A stretch of DNA of 64,000 nt from Castanea sativa (taxonomy: Eukaryota; Streptophyta; Magnoliopsida; Fagales; Fagaceae): positions 57,489,964 through 57,553,963 of the forward strand of contig NC_134015.1 in assembly GCF_040712315.1 (NCBI RefSeq), in the 5' to 3' direction. This document shows, piece by piece, positions 40,033 through 52,651 of the stretch. The notes under the pieces are model-generated. The model worked only from the letters and a program-made list of their open reading frames with translations, made no database searches and had not been told where the DNA came from. Each line of letters begins with the position of its first letter. Positions within the stretch are counted from its first letter, which is position 1. The position numbers and the translations under genes are program-made.

Positions 40033-42937
40033 ATGAAAGAAATTGAGAGCGGTGGAGGAGGGAAAGGAAGAGGAGGAGAAGAAGAACAAGACGGAATGTC
40101 CGTACACTCTCCTTGCAAAGCTCCACCTTCCTCTGCTTCTTCTCTCCCCAAGGTATATCAATTCCTTTCTCTCTCTCTCTCTCTCTCTCTAAAACTCTTT
40201 CTCTCTCTAAATATTGTTTTTTTTTTTGGTGATTGAATGGTGAATTTTTTTTTAGGAGCAATCACAGGTGGAATTGGAGCTTAGGCTGTTGGAAGCTCTC
40301 GAAATTTACCCACCTTTTAAACTGCAAGGCAGGTTTATTTTCCTATTTTTTCCTATTTTTTAATTTTTAATTTAAATTTATAAATTTTCTATGTTTCTTT
40401 ATCTGGGTTTTTTTTTTTTTTAATTTATGTGTGTTGGTGAATTGGTGTTGAATTTCTTATTCTGAAGAAATAAGAAAGTAAAAAATATTTTTTAAGCAAT
40501 ATATTGCGCACACAAAAAAAAAAAGAAGCTAATTTAGAATTTCAATTATTTAAATTTCATATATATTATTTAAATTTTCAATTTAGTCCTCTAGCTTTAA
40601 TTCTTTTGCAATTTAGTCCTTTCGTAGTAGACAGAAAGGGCTAGATTGAAAATTGATTAAAGTTAAAAGACTGGAATGAAAAAAAAAAAAGAAATTTGAA
40701 GGGTTGAATTACATATAGGTCAAAATTAGAGGGTGTGATTTGTAGTTTAGTGAAAAATTAAAAATTTAAGAGTTTCTTTAAAAATTTTAAGAATATTATG
40801 TGAACCATCAAATTATGTCCCAATGGAAAGCTGTGTCATTGAATTTGAAACATGAAGGTCCAATTTGTGTTTCGCGGGTGTGTGTGAGTGTGAGACAGTT
40901 TTCTTTGATTGCTATTTGTGTTTGGTGTGTAATGCGAAGGTTTAGGTTATGATTTGACACGAATGAAACATTTGATATGTCATACTTGAAAGATAGTTTG
41001 AAGGGTTTAATGAACTTTGGATGAGAATGTAAGAGCATCAGCTTCTTGTTTGTGTTTGTGTTGTTGTTTTTTTTCTTTTTTTTTTTGCCAATGAATGGTT
41101 TGGTGACAATCCAAGCAAAATCATATGGCCAATGAAATCACATGAAATAATTTAATTGGGAAATTTAAGGTATAGCATCTAAAGAACTGTATCTAACTTT
41201 GTTCTTTTGTTTCTAAGTTATAGCATCAATGCTTTCCAGTTCAAACTATAACCAACTTGAACATTTCCATGAAGACGGTTTTGAAATGCAACTTTGTTTG
41301 TATGTATGCAACAATTGGCATAGAAAAAACACTGAATGAGGGCTATGTTATGATACAATTCCTCAGAGGAATGCAGGAATGAGGTTATCTGCTCTCCTTG
41401 GTTAAGTGTTGCTGTCACCATGTATTGAAGATTTCTGTGATGTTCTACTTTAACCCAAAAAAGAATTAAGCAGATTATCAATTTATGAATTGAAGGAAGC
41501 ATGGCAATATGGCATGTTTGAAAGCAACTTATATTGTTTGATATATGACATTGAAGGTTTTATATTATAGCAAAGGTTCAATCAGTGTATTTTTCTCCAT
41601 ACTTGGGCAGCAGTTTTTTTATTTTATTAATTGACAATGATGAAATAGCAAAGAGCTGATTAATGACTCCCAATGAACTCATATATGGTCTGGTTTTGGC
41701 AGAAAATCTTGAGTATTTGTATCCATTTTTTATTTTTGTTGAATTAAATTTCCTATATGAGCCTACCAATTGTTAGTACAGCCTGGTACATATAGAATCT
41801 GATGGCTTAGGTCAATTTAAGGGGTACTGTAATAACTTTCATATTGTCAAGAAAAAAATTCCTCTATCATTTAATGCACTTGTTATTATTAAGAAAATTA
41901 AGGTACATCAACTTCCATTTGTGTTCTTGTCTTATTAGTTTATCTAGCAATGAATGAGCACTCAACAAATTGTTTCGATGCAGGGATACATCGTCACTTT
42001 GTCCTCTTTGGTTTGATGGAATTTCTTCGGAAAAGGTTTCTTTTGTCTCAAAAATCTCTTTTGTTCAGAACTATACCATGGTTTTGGAGCACAGATTTTT
42101 GCGAACATTCATTTTCTGGTACATGCTCTTAAAATATTTAAGTTCTTGTCACAGCTTTGATCGACAGTTTTCTTCAGATGAGGTCCTGCAGTTGCTGGAT
42201 CGGTTCTACAACTTAGAATTGCTGGTATTTATTAGTTTAAATGATACTTATCTTTTTCCTCTCCCATACTACCATCAATTGCTATGAACTCGTTTTTATA
42301 CACAAAAAGAAAATCAATGGACCTCTCTTTTTCGAATCATCCTTCCCATTTTCCTTTTTCTCTTAACTTTCTAAACCCCATGTAAATTAGTAACTATTTG
42401 TCACTCAATCAAATTTTGTAGTTCACATGTTGCAAATATTAAAATACCTAGTTATCTTTTGGTTTAATGGTATTTTGGTAACCATGCTTTTATGCATTGC
42501 AATGCTTGATGACCAACGTGGTGTTCATAAAATAAAGTGTAGCTCAGGTGAAGATGTAGGCATACTTAAATGAAGTGCTAGAATAATTAGACACTAGGTG
42601 AGAAGATATGAAAGTAAATGTAGCTGACAGACATGCAAAGCTCTTTGTTGGAGGTTACTATCAAAGGATAAAGAGCAAGAATGAATTTGAAGAATAAATT
42701 ACACGCATAGATTTGGAAACATGAATTTCTTAATTGCAAATATGCATTCTAGAAAATCCCCCTCCCCCCATCTATTTGATTTTTTGTTTCAAGAGCTGTT
42801 CCATTAATTTATATGTTGATCTTTCTCTTTTCTGTTCTTTTAAATTTCAGAAACCAGATGATGAAGATGTGGAACTCCTGAACCATGAGGAAGATTTTTG
42901 CTTGCCTCAAAGTTATTTCATCAAGGAAGAGTCGTAA
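40033..42937 (+). CDS. EAF7: EAF7/MRGBP-like NuA4 chromatin subunit, 133 aa
   Basis: Five exons, 40033-40152, 40256-40328, 41984-42035, 42155-42224 and 42851-42937, total 402 bases and end at TAA. The product belongs to the Eaf7/MRGBP family, a small subunit of the NuA4 histone acetyltransferase complex in the nucleus. After a Gly/Glu-rich head comes the family core: ELRLLEALEIYPPFKLQG, then IHRHFVLFGLMEFLRK, FSSDEVLQLLDRFYNLELL and an acidic end with LLNHEEDFCLPQSYF. The length matches the plant family (Arabidopsis At1g26470, from memory). Intron 2 is 1655 bp and must use a GC donor (CAAG|GCAGGT): the nearby GT would shift the frame and lose IHRHF. Site II and telo-box motifs lie upstream. 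Confidence 0.88.
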
Positions 42938-45500
42938 CTCACAATTTTGGTATATATACATGTTTTGTTTAAACTTGTTTGTTCAGCCTCTGATGTATGA
43001 TGGCTGTATCCGTTGCACCTATTTCCTTTTTCTTCTTTCTTGTGGTAGATTGTACAGTGGCAGTTTTGTCTGTCTTTTATCTTAATCTAACTCATAATGT
43101 TTAGGTGCAAACTTGATGAGCAATCGATGTTGCTTTAAAATCTTCAAAAGGGTTAGCGTGTTGATATAGTTCTTGTAGTTGTCTCTTATATGGGTTTCCT
43201 CTCTGTCGAGTTGAAACTATGATTGATGCAGAGCCGTGGCGAGTAGCCAAAATTTTGCAAGTGACGAGTTTTCTATTCAGATAATGATTTTCTTGTAGAA
43301 AGGGTTGAACCAGCATGTAATGAGGCAAGAGTATCTGTTCCTTGTGTCAAGTCAACTAATTCTAAACAAGTCACTGCAGACTTAGATCTTTTGTTGATGC
43401 TTTGGAAACAAAAGTTGCAGCTTCGTTTGAATAGAGGTGGGTTTAGTTTACCAATCAGTTTGACATAATGAGGGCTTAGAAACTATCATTTGGTTGGAAA
43501 TTCCCTTCAATGAGTCATTTATCATTCAACTTTAGCATGAGCTGCCCAAATTATTTTCTTACCAACCCCATAAGGATCGTTATCTTCCATGTTTAAACTA
43601 ATGGCAATGGTGAAGTTCACAAGATTAGTCCCTATTTTCGTGTGTGTGAATTGTGAAGACCAACCCCATAAGGATCGTTATTTTCCATGTTTAAACTAAT
43701 GGCAATGGTGAAGTTCACAAGATTAGTCCCTATTTTCGTGTGTGAGAATTGTGAAGACAGCTCCATATTCTCCATCTCATCAAGATAGGTTCCCAATTTC
43801 CTTCTTTGTTTTGCTGAATGTTCCCAATTTCCTTCTGGTCTTAAACATTCATTCCTTTGAAATTATGATACGAGCTTCTTTGAAATTCTATACTCCAATT
43901 TTTGTATTCCCTAATTTTTTTTTTCTCTCTCAAATATATTCAAAATTAAAAAGAGAAAGAAAAGCAAGAATTTAAATTCCTAGACCTAAATCTGGAACGT
44001 TAAAAGCTTCCATCAAGGGCTTTAACAAGGGTTTCAGTGCATTGGATGAGACACATGCTCAACACATGCCATTTTTTTACCACATGCCGTGCCCATGTCG
44101 TGTCTAGTGCACTAAAGATAATGCAATTTCAGTATACATGGTAACTCAATAAGAAACACTAACGATATCTAATATATTGTTTAGAAATATATTCACCAAT
44201 GATGAAATTTAGGTACAAGTTCTTATGTGTTGTATTAAGTTCTCCCAAAACAAAATGAGGATAAAATTGCCTTTTATATCCTCTCTTAAACCTCGCAAAA
44301 GTAGTAGTTTTATACACTAGATATGACCACTATGTTCTCCCCAATTAGATTTAACCACGAAACTCTATTATTTTCCAATTAAATTCAATCACTTTAACTC
44401 TATATTGGTCAATAAACTATATGGTTGAATTTAAGTATTATCAGGGGAAGAAATACTTTTGTAATTGATTAATGCAACCATGTGGTTGAATTGAATCAAG
44501 GCATTTAAGGTAAAACACCTTGGCAACTATACTTAAGTTTTATCCAAAACACAAGAAAGTTATTTTTTAACGTTGGTCTTGCTTGTTCCCATATAAAGTC
44601 AAAGCTCCTATTCGATAAAGTTTCAGGGAATTTCGCCTCTATGGAGTTGCCCCTCCTATGTTGTGTTAACTTTTATAAATATAAATAAATTTCCAGTTTA
44701 TCCCAAAAAAATAAAAAAGGGGACCAAATATTGATGAACAAACCATGATTATTTTTTTAGATCCCTTAATAAACAAGTAGAATCTTATGCATAAATTGCA
44801 TGTAATCAATATCTCACTATGTATGACATCCACTAGTGAGTACTACCGTGTAGTCTCACGTGTTGTGAGATATCAATTGCATATTTGCATATAAGATAAT
44901 TTTCTCTAAAATACATGTTCAATATTTTGAATATAGTTCGTGTTTTGGAAAACGATGCAAATAGGAGATTAATAAATAAAAATAAAAATAAGTGGGTTTA
45001 TATTCAGCCATATTGAAAGTTAGATGAAAATTAAAATGTGTTCCATATGAGAAAGCTACACGTCCAGTCTAGAAGCAAATTATAAATCAATCTTCAACAA
45101 GCAAAAGAAATTAATAAACCATATGCAAAGAGGTGGATCAGGTTTCCGATCCAACAGTTTTCAATCTACAAAGTCTAATCCGGCATTACAACAAACCTCA
45201 TACCAGCAAAAGATGTTAAAGAAAAAGGTAAAATCATCCATTGCTTAAATAACAAATCTCAGTTAATTAACATTAAGCGAAATGCAAAATAATGGAAGAA
45301 AAAAATTAAATCTAAGAAATAAAAGGGGCATACAACTGATTGATCTTCTGGCTTTGGTTGGACCCAAAAAGATCAATAAAATTATAATATGTCCACATTT
45401 GCGCAGTCCAATTTCCCTTGTGAGAAAAGCTGAAGAAAACACTTTCACAAAGCACTCTGATATCCAACTGCTATTTGCAGGGGTCTCTCAGGTAGCCCCA
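42938..45500. other. Spacer between convergent EAF7 and 14-3-3 genes
   Basis: The first several hundred bases should hold the EAF7 3' UTR, and the last part the 14-3-3 3' UTR. A 98-bp tandem duplication lies at 43561. The frames at 43101 (-), 43742 (+), 45263 (-) and 45282 (+) show no family features. Confidence 0.5.
43561..43758. repeat. Tandem duplication, 2 x 98 bp
   Basis: ACCAACCCCATAAGGATCGT begins at 43561 and again at 43659; the copies differ at only about three positions through GTGAATTGTGAAG / GAGAATTGTGAAG. It is the most recent-looking duplication in the window. Confidence 0.9.
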
Positions 45501-48500
45501 TCAGTGCTGCAGAATAGTTTAAGCTAGATTTTTTAGTAATAGCAAAGGTAATCATTATTTAGATAAAGTAAAGAAGAATCATGCAATCACTTACCTCCGC
45601 TTCGGCAGGTTTGGACTCATCTCCTTTGAAGTTGTCTTCACCTGCATGACAGCACTTATGTTTGAGTATCAACTTTCAGAAATATGTTTCCGGTAAACAT
45701 ATAAGCTAAAATTGAACATATACTTCAGTATTCTATCAAATGGGGAGTATTAGCCTAAAATGCTTTTAAAAAAATTCCAAACAGGAAGGTTTAGAAGGAG
45801 ATGCATACTGTTCCCTCTTACTAACAAGAAAAGTGTCTCATGCATCGAATATAGGAATCCTCCATCTCACAGCATGTGGGTCCATTGTGACGGGATGTGA
45901 GACCTACGCACTATGAGAGGGAGGATGTATATATCCTATGCATGAGACAATTATTGTTACCAACGCCAAGAGACAAATAGAGTGACCAATCAAGTAGACA
46001 TCACACAAAGTGTGCACTTTCTGTGCAGCAAGCACCTAAAGGTTTTAGCTTATAGATCATCATTTTATAACAATTCAATAAACTAAATCATCTGACATCT
46101 ATCCACTAGGTCCATAATACCTCCATCTTCAGGCAAATCAGAGGTCCAGAGAGTGAGGTTGTCTCTCAACAACTGCATTATCAGGGTGCTGTCCTTGTAT
46201 GACTCCTCACTCAAGGTGTCCAGCTCTGCAATTGCCTCATCAAAAGCTTGTTTAGCCAAATGGCAGGCCCTGAAAGTTCCAGTGACAACGTTAAATCAAG
46301 ACAGGCTAGCATGAATATGATTTAAAATTCCTAAGCATGATAACAAGGTAAATAGCTCAATACCTCTCAGGTGAGTTCATTATCTCATAGTAGAAGACAG
46401 AAAAATTGAGAGCAAGGCCAAGACGGATTGGGTGGGTTGATGGAAGATCTGTGTTTGCAGTGGCCGAAGCAGCCTAACAAAGAGATGGCAGGAGGGCACA
46501 TCAAGTAATGTCAAAAGTAAAGAATGATACATGAACATGCATTGATTGAATATTGGTGGATATGCAAGATATGTCAAATAAACATGCCTCGTATCCCTTC
46601 AATGACTGCTCAGCTGCCTCTTTCCTGTCCTGTTCAGTCTTAAACTCAGCAAGATACCGATAATAGTCACCTTTCCTGAAGTCAAGCATAACACATCAAA
46701 CCAAAGAAGTATAATATTTCCCAAAGTAATAAGTATAATCAAAACATAAATATGCATAAATAGAAATAAACCAGAAATTATATGAAATTAATCCCATAAC
46801 TCAGAGTCACAGCCACATCTTTGACCACTTTTAGGCTGGGCCAGGGGATAGAATATACAGAGTCTGCACCATTACATGTGCACCACTAGTATGGGAAGCA
46901 GAAAAAGTAACTTATAATCATATCCAAGCATAATTATTCTCTTGTTTTTTATCCTTTGGAATATATTCAATATAAAAATATCAGATATACATATAACTAT
47001 ATTCACTAAAAGTAATGAATTGCACGGACTGCCACAGGAGTTGCTTTGATCACATAAGCGGCAAAATGATGGGATCTACCCTAAATGAGTACATGACTCA
47101 CATTTTGTAGTAAAAAACCGTGGCCTCTCCTGAAGAGGATGAGGGGATCAGGTGCTTGTCAATGATACTAAGAATGTCATTGCAAATCTTGCAGAGTTCC
47201 TCCTCAACCTTCTGGCGGTAACCCTTAATAAGTTTAACATTGTTGTCATTTCCCTTAGACTCCTCCTTCTGCTCAATTGAAGACATGATGCGCCAAGAAG
47301 CTCTCCTAGCGCCAATGACATTTTTGTATCCTACAGAGAGGAGGTTCCTCTCCTCGACAGTCAGCTCAAGATCAAGTCTTGCAACCTTTTTCATACACTC
47401 GACCATTTCTGGGTCATCAATCAAATACAAGATTTTAGATAGAAATAACTTCTATAATATAACCGGAAAATAGTTTCTGATATACATTTTATATAAGACT
47501 TTCCTTTTTAATTGAATACACATAGCTTTTCTCACATGTTCTTTTAATATTAGTACAGTGATGAACACAGTACTCAATCTTGCAATGTACCAATAATCCA
47601 AAACTCAGGCAAACATACTATCCTAACAGAAGCTATTCACTTATTAAGACCCAAACAAATAAACTTTTGGCATATGACTGCTCTAGTAATGTTGTTTGCA
47701 TTTTTTTGAAATACGTGTGAGTGAAAAAGTGTGTGGAAATATATGTAATATTGTTTAAAAACTGAAAACATGTTAAATACCAAACGGGGCAGAAAGCATT
47801 GAAACAAGTGGGTTCCTAAAATGCCTTCATATGCTTAAAAATGGGTTTCCTTTCTTTAAAAGATTTTTTTTTTTTTATAAAAAAATTGCTCTTTTCATCT
47901 CTTTTTCACCTAAAATAAACTTTTTTGATCCTAAAATTCGGTTCAAATTAGATTTTTCAACTTCCAAATTTTAAAAGTTTCAATTTCGTCCCTAAAAAAT
48001 CTAAAAGCTATCAATCTTACAACATGGCCTGACACAAATCTAACAGAAAAATAGCCGTCGATACCTTTTTTTAATTGTTCAAAGCCAAAAATGGAACCTT
48101 TTTTAAATTTTAGGAACAGAAATGAAATCAAACTCATTCCAAATGAAACAGATCAAAAGTACATTTCAATCAAATTTCTTCATTCCATTTCAAATAAATA
48201 GATTTCCTAATATCTTCCATTTCTTCAACAACAACAACAACAAAGCCCGAGTCCCAAAATTTTTACAGACAACTATGAATCCTCACAGACTAATCAAAAT
48301 TTTACATACATTATAAATTTCTCTTAAGATTTATTTACACAAAAACCACCAAATATAATAACAAATCCAATAATAATAACAACAACATTAATGAACATTT
48401 CAAATTGAATCTCAGATCAACACAACAAATCAAACATTAATTAATGTAATGTAAACAACAAACATTCAAACATTCAAAACATCAACAAATCCTTAAAAAA

Positions 48501-48602
48501 CCAAACAAAAAGATCGATCCGGACAAAACCTTCGTAACGCTCGGCTTGTTCGGCGAGTTTGGCCAAGTAAACCTGTGTCTCTCTCTCCTTCTCCGTCGAC
48601 AT
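45501..48602 (-). CDS. 14-3-3 protein, epsilon/iota (GF14 iota) type, 259 aa
   Basis: Minus-strand exons: 48602-48530, 47408-47102, 46675-46588, 46473-46364, 46269-46121, 45641-45595 and a two-codon last exon, 45506-45501. They total 780 bases. 14-3-3 proteins are dimeric cytosolic adaptors that grip phosphorylated Ser/Thr motifs. The order is standard: dimer helix [13 protein letters not shown], then [35 protein letters not shown] with the phosphate-binding Lys and Arg, [22 protein letters not shown] and [16 protein letters not shown]. Intron 3 needs a GC donor (GAG|GCATGT) to keep YE|AASATAN in frame. The tail after KPAEAE ends in a single His and stop, which is the least certain part. Position next to EAF7 matches Arabidopsis At1g26480 (GRF12). 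Confidence 0.9.
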
Positions 48603-48675
48603 TTTTTTTTTTTTCACAAAAAAAAATTAGCAAAAATTGAAAAAATAACAAATGAGAGAGAGAGAGAGAAGGGTT

Positions 48676-48706
<31 letters not shown>

Positions 48707-50687
48707 GCCAGGGAAGACCAGATCTGGACCGTTGGTTTGAGTGCTGATGTGGGATTTGAAAATAAGGAACTCGATCCCCCCGCGCGATTCGTGAGAGTTT
48801 TTTTCATTTTGGGGAACTCAACCAACTTTGTTTTTCTTCTTCTTTTGTTTTTGTTTTTGTTTTTGTTTTTTCGCAATACTTTCGTAACAAATTTTAAGTG
48901 GCGCGTTGTTATTAACTGTTACGGACAAGTAAGAGATGTAATTTAAGTTGTAGGTTTGAGTTAGAACTAATAATAACTTACCCGCTTATGATTTGTTGTG
49001 AACGTAGTATTTTTCTTTGTTTTTTTGGTACCTTGTTTTTTGGGTTGAATTTGTTCAATCCCTTCTGTCCGAAAGGTTTTTTCGGTAACACTGATTTAAA
49101 ATTTGTTTTTTTAAAAATGTTTTTTTTATGTGTTTAATATAAGTGAAGGTGGGAATTTGAACTCATGTTTTGTTGATTAAAAAACCAAGGTCTCTCAAAA
49201 TTAGTTCAAAGTATCTAATTTCTCGGGAATTTTTATTTATGAAATGTTAATGTTGAGATACTATTGAACAACTATTTATTGGTACTTCGTTTTGGATTAG
49301 TTATTCATTGCAATCGTTTTGATTCACCTTCTAGTAAGAAACTGTAAAATGTCTTTAACAAATTTATGCTAGAAATTTTACTTAAGTTATGAGATATTTT
49401 GACCATTTTTTGTTCTCGTTGAAAAGGAAAACATTCAATGAAATGATACACATACATAAGTTTTGATTCGCCTTTTAGTAAAAGACTATAAAATGTCTTA
49501 ACAAATTTGACATCTGTTGTGCTTGTTGAAAAGGAAAACATTTAACCTCATGATACGTGTATATAAGTTTGATGACAAGTTTGGATACATGTCAGTAAAC
49601 AATGGTGTATAATGAACATTAATTAATCATATATTTGAGTCTCTTGTGGTTAATTTTAGGAGGCATAACTCATTATAGACATGTAAATGGGATACCTACA
49701 AAAATAAAGATTTGGCTTGGGGGCATTGGTATGGCAAGATGATGAACCAATGGTTAGATGGCCGATCTTATCAACAAAAAAAAAAAGGTTAGATGTCCAA
49801 CATGTTAGTTGGATAATTAAAAACAAAGATTCAAATGGCAAATGGGTGGCATTTACCAAATCACTTTGATGCCTATGTCAGTGATGATCTCACCAAGAAT
49901 TAGCTTTAGCAGGCCTCATGCACTATACTTTTCTTAGCCTTGGGGATCTTGGATTTATAGGCTCATTAGAGATGCACATTCTTTGATGTCAATCGTGGCC
50001 TTGATGGTTTTTTACTTTTGTTGCTATTGCCGTTATAAGCATGATTGGTGAGGTTACCTTGCTCATCCCAAGCTCTTGGGCCATGATGTTTGAGCTATAG
50101 GATTGAGCCTGTAGTCATATGTTTGGACGTCTTGTCCAGAGAGTTCCAAGTCATTTAATTTGTGGTGATATGACATGTTTCTTAGTCTCATGTTGTCATG
50201 AATTTCTTTGACTATCCTCCATATATGATATATCAAATTGCATTGTTTTTGCAACCCGTTATGTTTCTCAATATGTTTTTATCAATTAAAATTTAAAACA
50301 TTCATATTAAGCAATTGATTCATCTAGTGGGATATACAAAACTATGAGTGATTCCATTTACACCTCTTCTGCTACAGTTCTACAAGATACTAATTGCCTT
50401 GTTAAGTAGGGATCAGTAGCATTGGCATCCTTCATTAATTAAGTCCAATGTTGCTCCCTCCTACAAAGATTGTGATGCTATATAAAATGCTATGTGATTG
50501 CTTAAGTACCATTTTCTAATGAGAAATGCAATCATACTTACATTTTGCAATAAAATTTTATGAATCGATCTGCAATGTTCACCACTTGGATATGATTCCC
50601 TTATTGTAGTTTCTATAAACAATTAAGAAAATAGAGTAGTATCGTTAAAACTAACATATAATGAATATCTCCTGCTCAATCGCAAAT
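48603..50687. other. 14-3-3 upstream region and spacer
   Basis: GA and TA microsatellites (48654-48704) lie in the presumed 14-3-3 leader or promoter. A degenerate repeat occupies 49317-49604. The rest shows no gene; the frames at 49656 and 50063 on the minus strand are not recognised. Confidence 0.5.
49317..49604. repeat. Degenerate direct repeat, 2 x about 144 bp
   Basis: TTTTGATTCACCTTCTAGTA at 49317 and TTTTGATTCGCCTTTTAGTA at 49461 start two units that share GTTGAAAAGGAAAACATT near their ends. The copies have drifted with small deletions, so the second unit is shorter and the right end is approximate. This duplication is older than the others in the window. Confidence 0.6.
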
Positions 50688-50760
50688 GGGGATGTAGCTC
50701 AAATGGTAGAGCGCTCGCTTTGCATGCGAGAGGTACAGGGTTCGATCCCCTGCATCTCCA
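50688..50760 (+). tRNA. tRNA-Ala (anticodon UGC)
   Basis: The 73-base sequence folds as a tRNA: the acceptor stem GGGGATG pairs with CATCTCC and leaves A as discriminator base. The D arm follows TAGCTC...GAGC, the anticodon stem CTCGC/GCGAG carries loop TTTGCAT, and the T arm is CAGGG TTCGATC CCCTG. Box A (TAGCTCAAATGG) and box B (GGTTCGATCCC) are intact and no intron is present. It is nuclear rather than plastid, since the plastid trnA gene has a large intron. CCA is added after transcription. Confidence 0.95.
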
Positions 50761-50776
50761 AATTCCTGTGAACATC

Positions 50777-50781
50777 TTTTT
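50777..50781 (+). terminator. RNA polymerase III terminator (T5)
   Basis: Five T residues, 16 bases after the tRNA end, are the first such run and fit a Pol III stop signal. Confidence 0.8.
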
Positions 50782-52262
50782 ATAGTTAATTTTGAATCAA
50801 CTTTTGATTCTTTTCAACATATTATTTTAGTTCTTTTCTCTCACTGTTACCCTGTTACCAAGATATGATCAAGGTTTGATTGTTTCTCTTCTCTCACTGC
50901 TACCCTGTTTCCAAGTTTTGATTGAAGGAATTCGATGCTGTTGACAATCTAAAGCTGACCATTTTCTAGACTTACCAGTGTGATGACTTATGAGGCTGTC
51001 AAAAGATTAGACCAGAGAAAATGAATGATTGGGTCTCTCAAGTTTCAACTAGAGGCTCTTGATCAAAAGGATGTGGTGTGTATGTAAAACGACTAGATGA
51101 TTGCACAAGAGTCAAAAGACTAATCTATGCAGAGTTTTAAGGAATGCACAAGAGAGGGTGCATGTCAATTCTGAGTATTAGAATTTAGACGTTGAAATCT
51201 AGAATGGTCTTGCTAGCTACAGAAACAAAGATTAACTTCTAAGCATGTGCCATGGATGAAGAATGAAGCTCTTTGAGGTAGAAAGAGGCAAGTGAATGGA
51301 CCCGGATCTTTAGAAAGAGTGATGGACATCTTGTTATTGCGAAGATGTGGAAAGGAGAGGAAGGGTTAAAGACCAATAGGTAAATTTTGAGAGGAAAGTT
51401 AGCTGAAGTAGAAAGCATGATTATTTGTGAGAGAAAGTGATGAGGTAAACTCAATTTTGTTATATAAATCATACTGTTATTTTGTAGATAGATAAAATTT
51501 TAGCAACTCCAATATAATTAATCTTTTTCATTAAGTCAAGGCATGAATAAATATTTTGTACAAGCGAGATTCAAATCTTAAATTTTTTATTTGAGAACAA
51601 TTTTACTAATTAAATTAACTAGAATCATAAATCCAAACCCATTCTAGACCTATTGGACTAAAAAATGTGAACCCAAAATCACCCTTAACTCAAAAATTTT
51701 GAAATCCTTACTATTAGGGTTAAGTTGGATTAGAAACCCACAATATTTGATATTTTCATTCTCTAATTTTGTTGTCCAAAACAATAGTAATACACCATCT
51801 TATTACAATAAATGACAAAAGTGGATTCAAACTCAAGTAGTATTACTATTACTAACGTAGGTCTTGTTATAAGAAGAATAAGTAGTATCATTGACATACA
51901 AAACTTAATTAATTACATGTTTTTTCTTTTTAAAAGTAATTAAAGAAAATGAAATGACCAGCCTTTTTAAAGAAAATGAAACAAGTTCTCCTCAATGTTT
52001 TGAATTTCGTTTTGTTTCATTCTAGTAGGAACAACCAAAATATTTCGTACCAATTATAAAACTAGTACTTGGAACCTCCTTATTCCACCTTGGCACAAAT
52101 TCTAAAGCATTTTTGTCATTTCGGTGAATTTCGGTCCAAATGTGGATTTCAAATGAAATGGTTATACACTATGATTATTATTATTATTATTATTATTATA
52201 AAACCAAAATGACCCCTAAAACGGAACTTTGGTTTTCCCAAAAAAGAAAAACATAAATGGAA
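50782..52262. other. Spacer, no gene seen
   Basis: A short repeat of TTCTCTCACTGYTACCCTGTT occurs at 50836 and 50890. The remainder is ordinary AT-rich sequence with a (TTA)n run at 52177-52200; the minus-strand frame at 51239 is unrecognised. Confidence 0.5.
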
Positions 52263-52300
52263 TGGGCCTTAACAGGCCCAAATACTCTCAGCCCAGCCCA
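52263..52300. promoter_or_regulatory. Four site II motifs upstream of the short NAC gene
   Basis: TGGGCC at 52263, GGCCCA at 52275 and AGCCCA at 52290 and 52295 crowd within 38 bp, about 350 bp before the ATG. Such density is unlikely by chance in DNA this AT-rich, but no telo-box accompanies it. Confidence 0.45.
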
Positions 52301-52490
52301 AATTCTCCCACCCACATTCATCTATGGCTGATAGAGAGAGACTCATTCATTATAGAGAGAAAGATGTAGTGGGTCCAGCCCATTTAACGTGGTGGATGCC
52401 CTTGAATGAAGTCTCCTATTCCAAATAGAAATTGGAAATACTATAGTATTAGTCATGTGGTGCCGCATGAAAGTGTGGCGACACACTTCG

Positions 52491-52498
52491 TTATAAAA
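52491..52498 (+). promoter_or_regulatory. Putative TATA box of the short NAC gene
   Basis: TTATAAAA lies about 155 bp upstream of the ATG at 52652, which would give a leader of roughly 120-130 bases. It is the best TATA match in the 400 bp upstream. Confidence 0.5.
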
Positions 52499-52651
52499 GC
52501 AAGCAGTGGTGGCGCATAAGAAGAAAGCTACGTTAAAAAAGAGAAACAAGAAGAGAAGAAAGTGTTATAGAGGAGAAAAATAGTGTGCCGGTGTGAATTT
52601 TTAACCGCGAGACATACACAAGAATATTTATTATTATTATTATTATAAACT

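Noticed and set aside
40329..40340. GT donor after GGCAG in EAF7 exon 2
   Set aside because: Using it shifts the frame after the splice and loses the conserved IHRHFVLFGL block, so the GC donor three codons' worth of bases earlier is preferred.
50688..50760. tRNA as a plastid insertion
   Set aside because: Plastid trnA(UGC) contains a group II intron; this copy is intronless with good nuclear box A and B and a T5 terminator.
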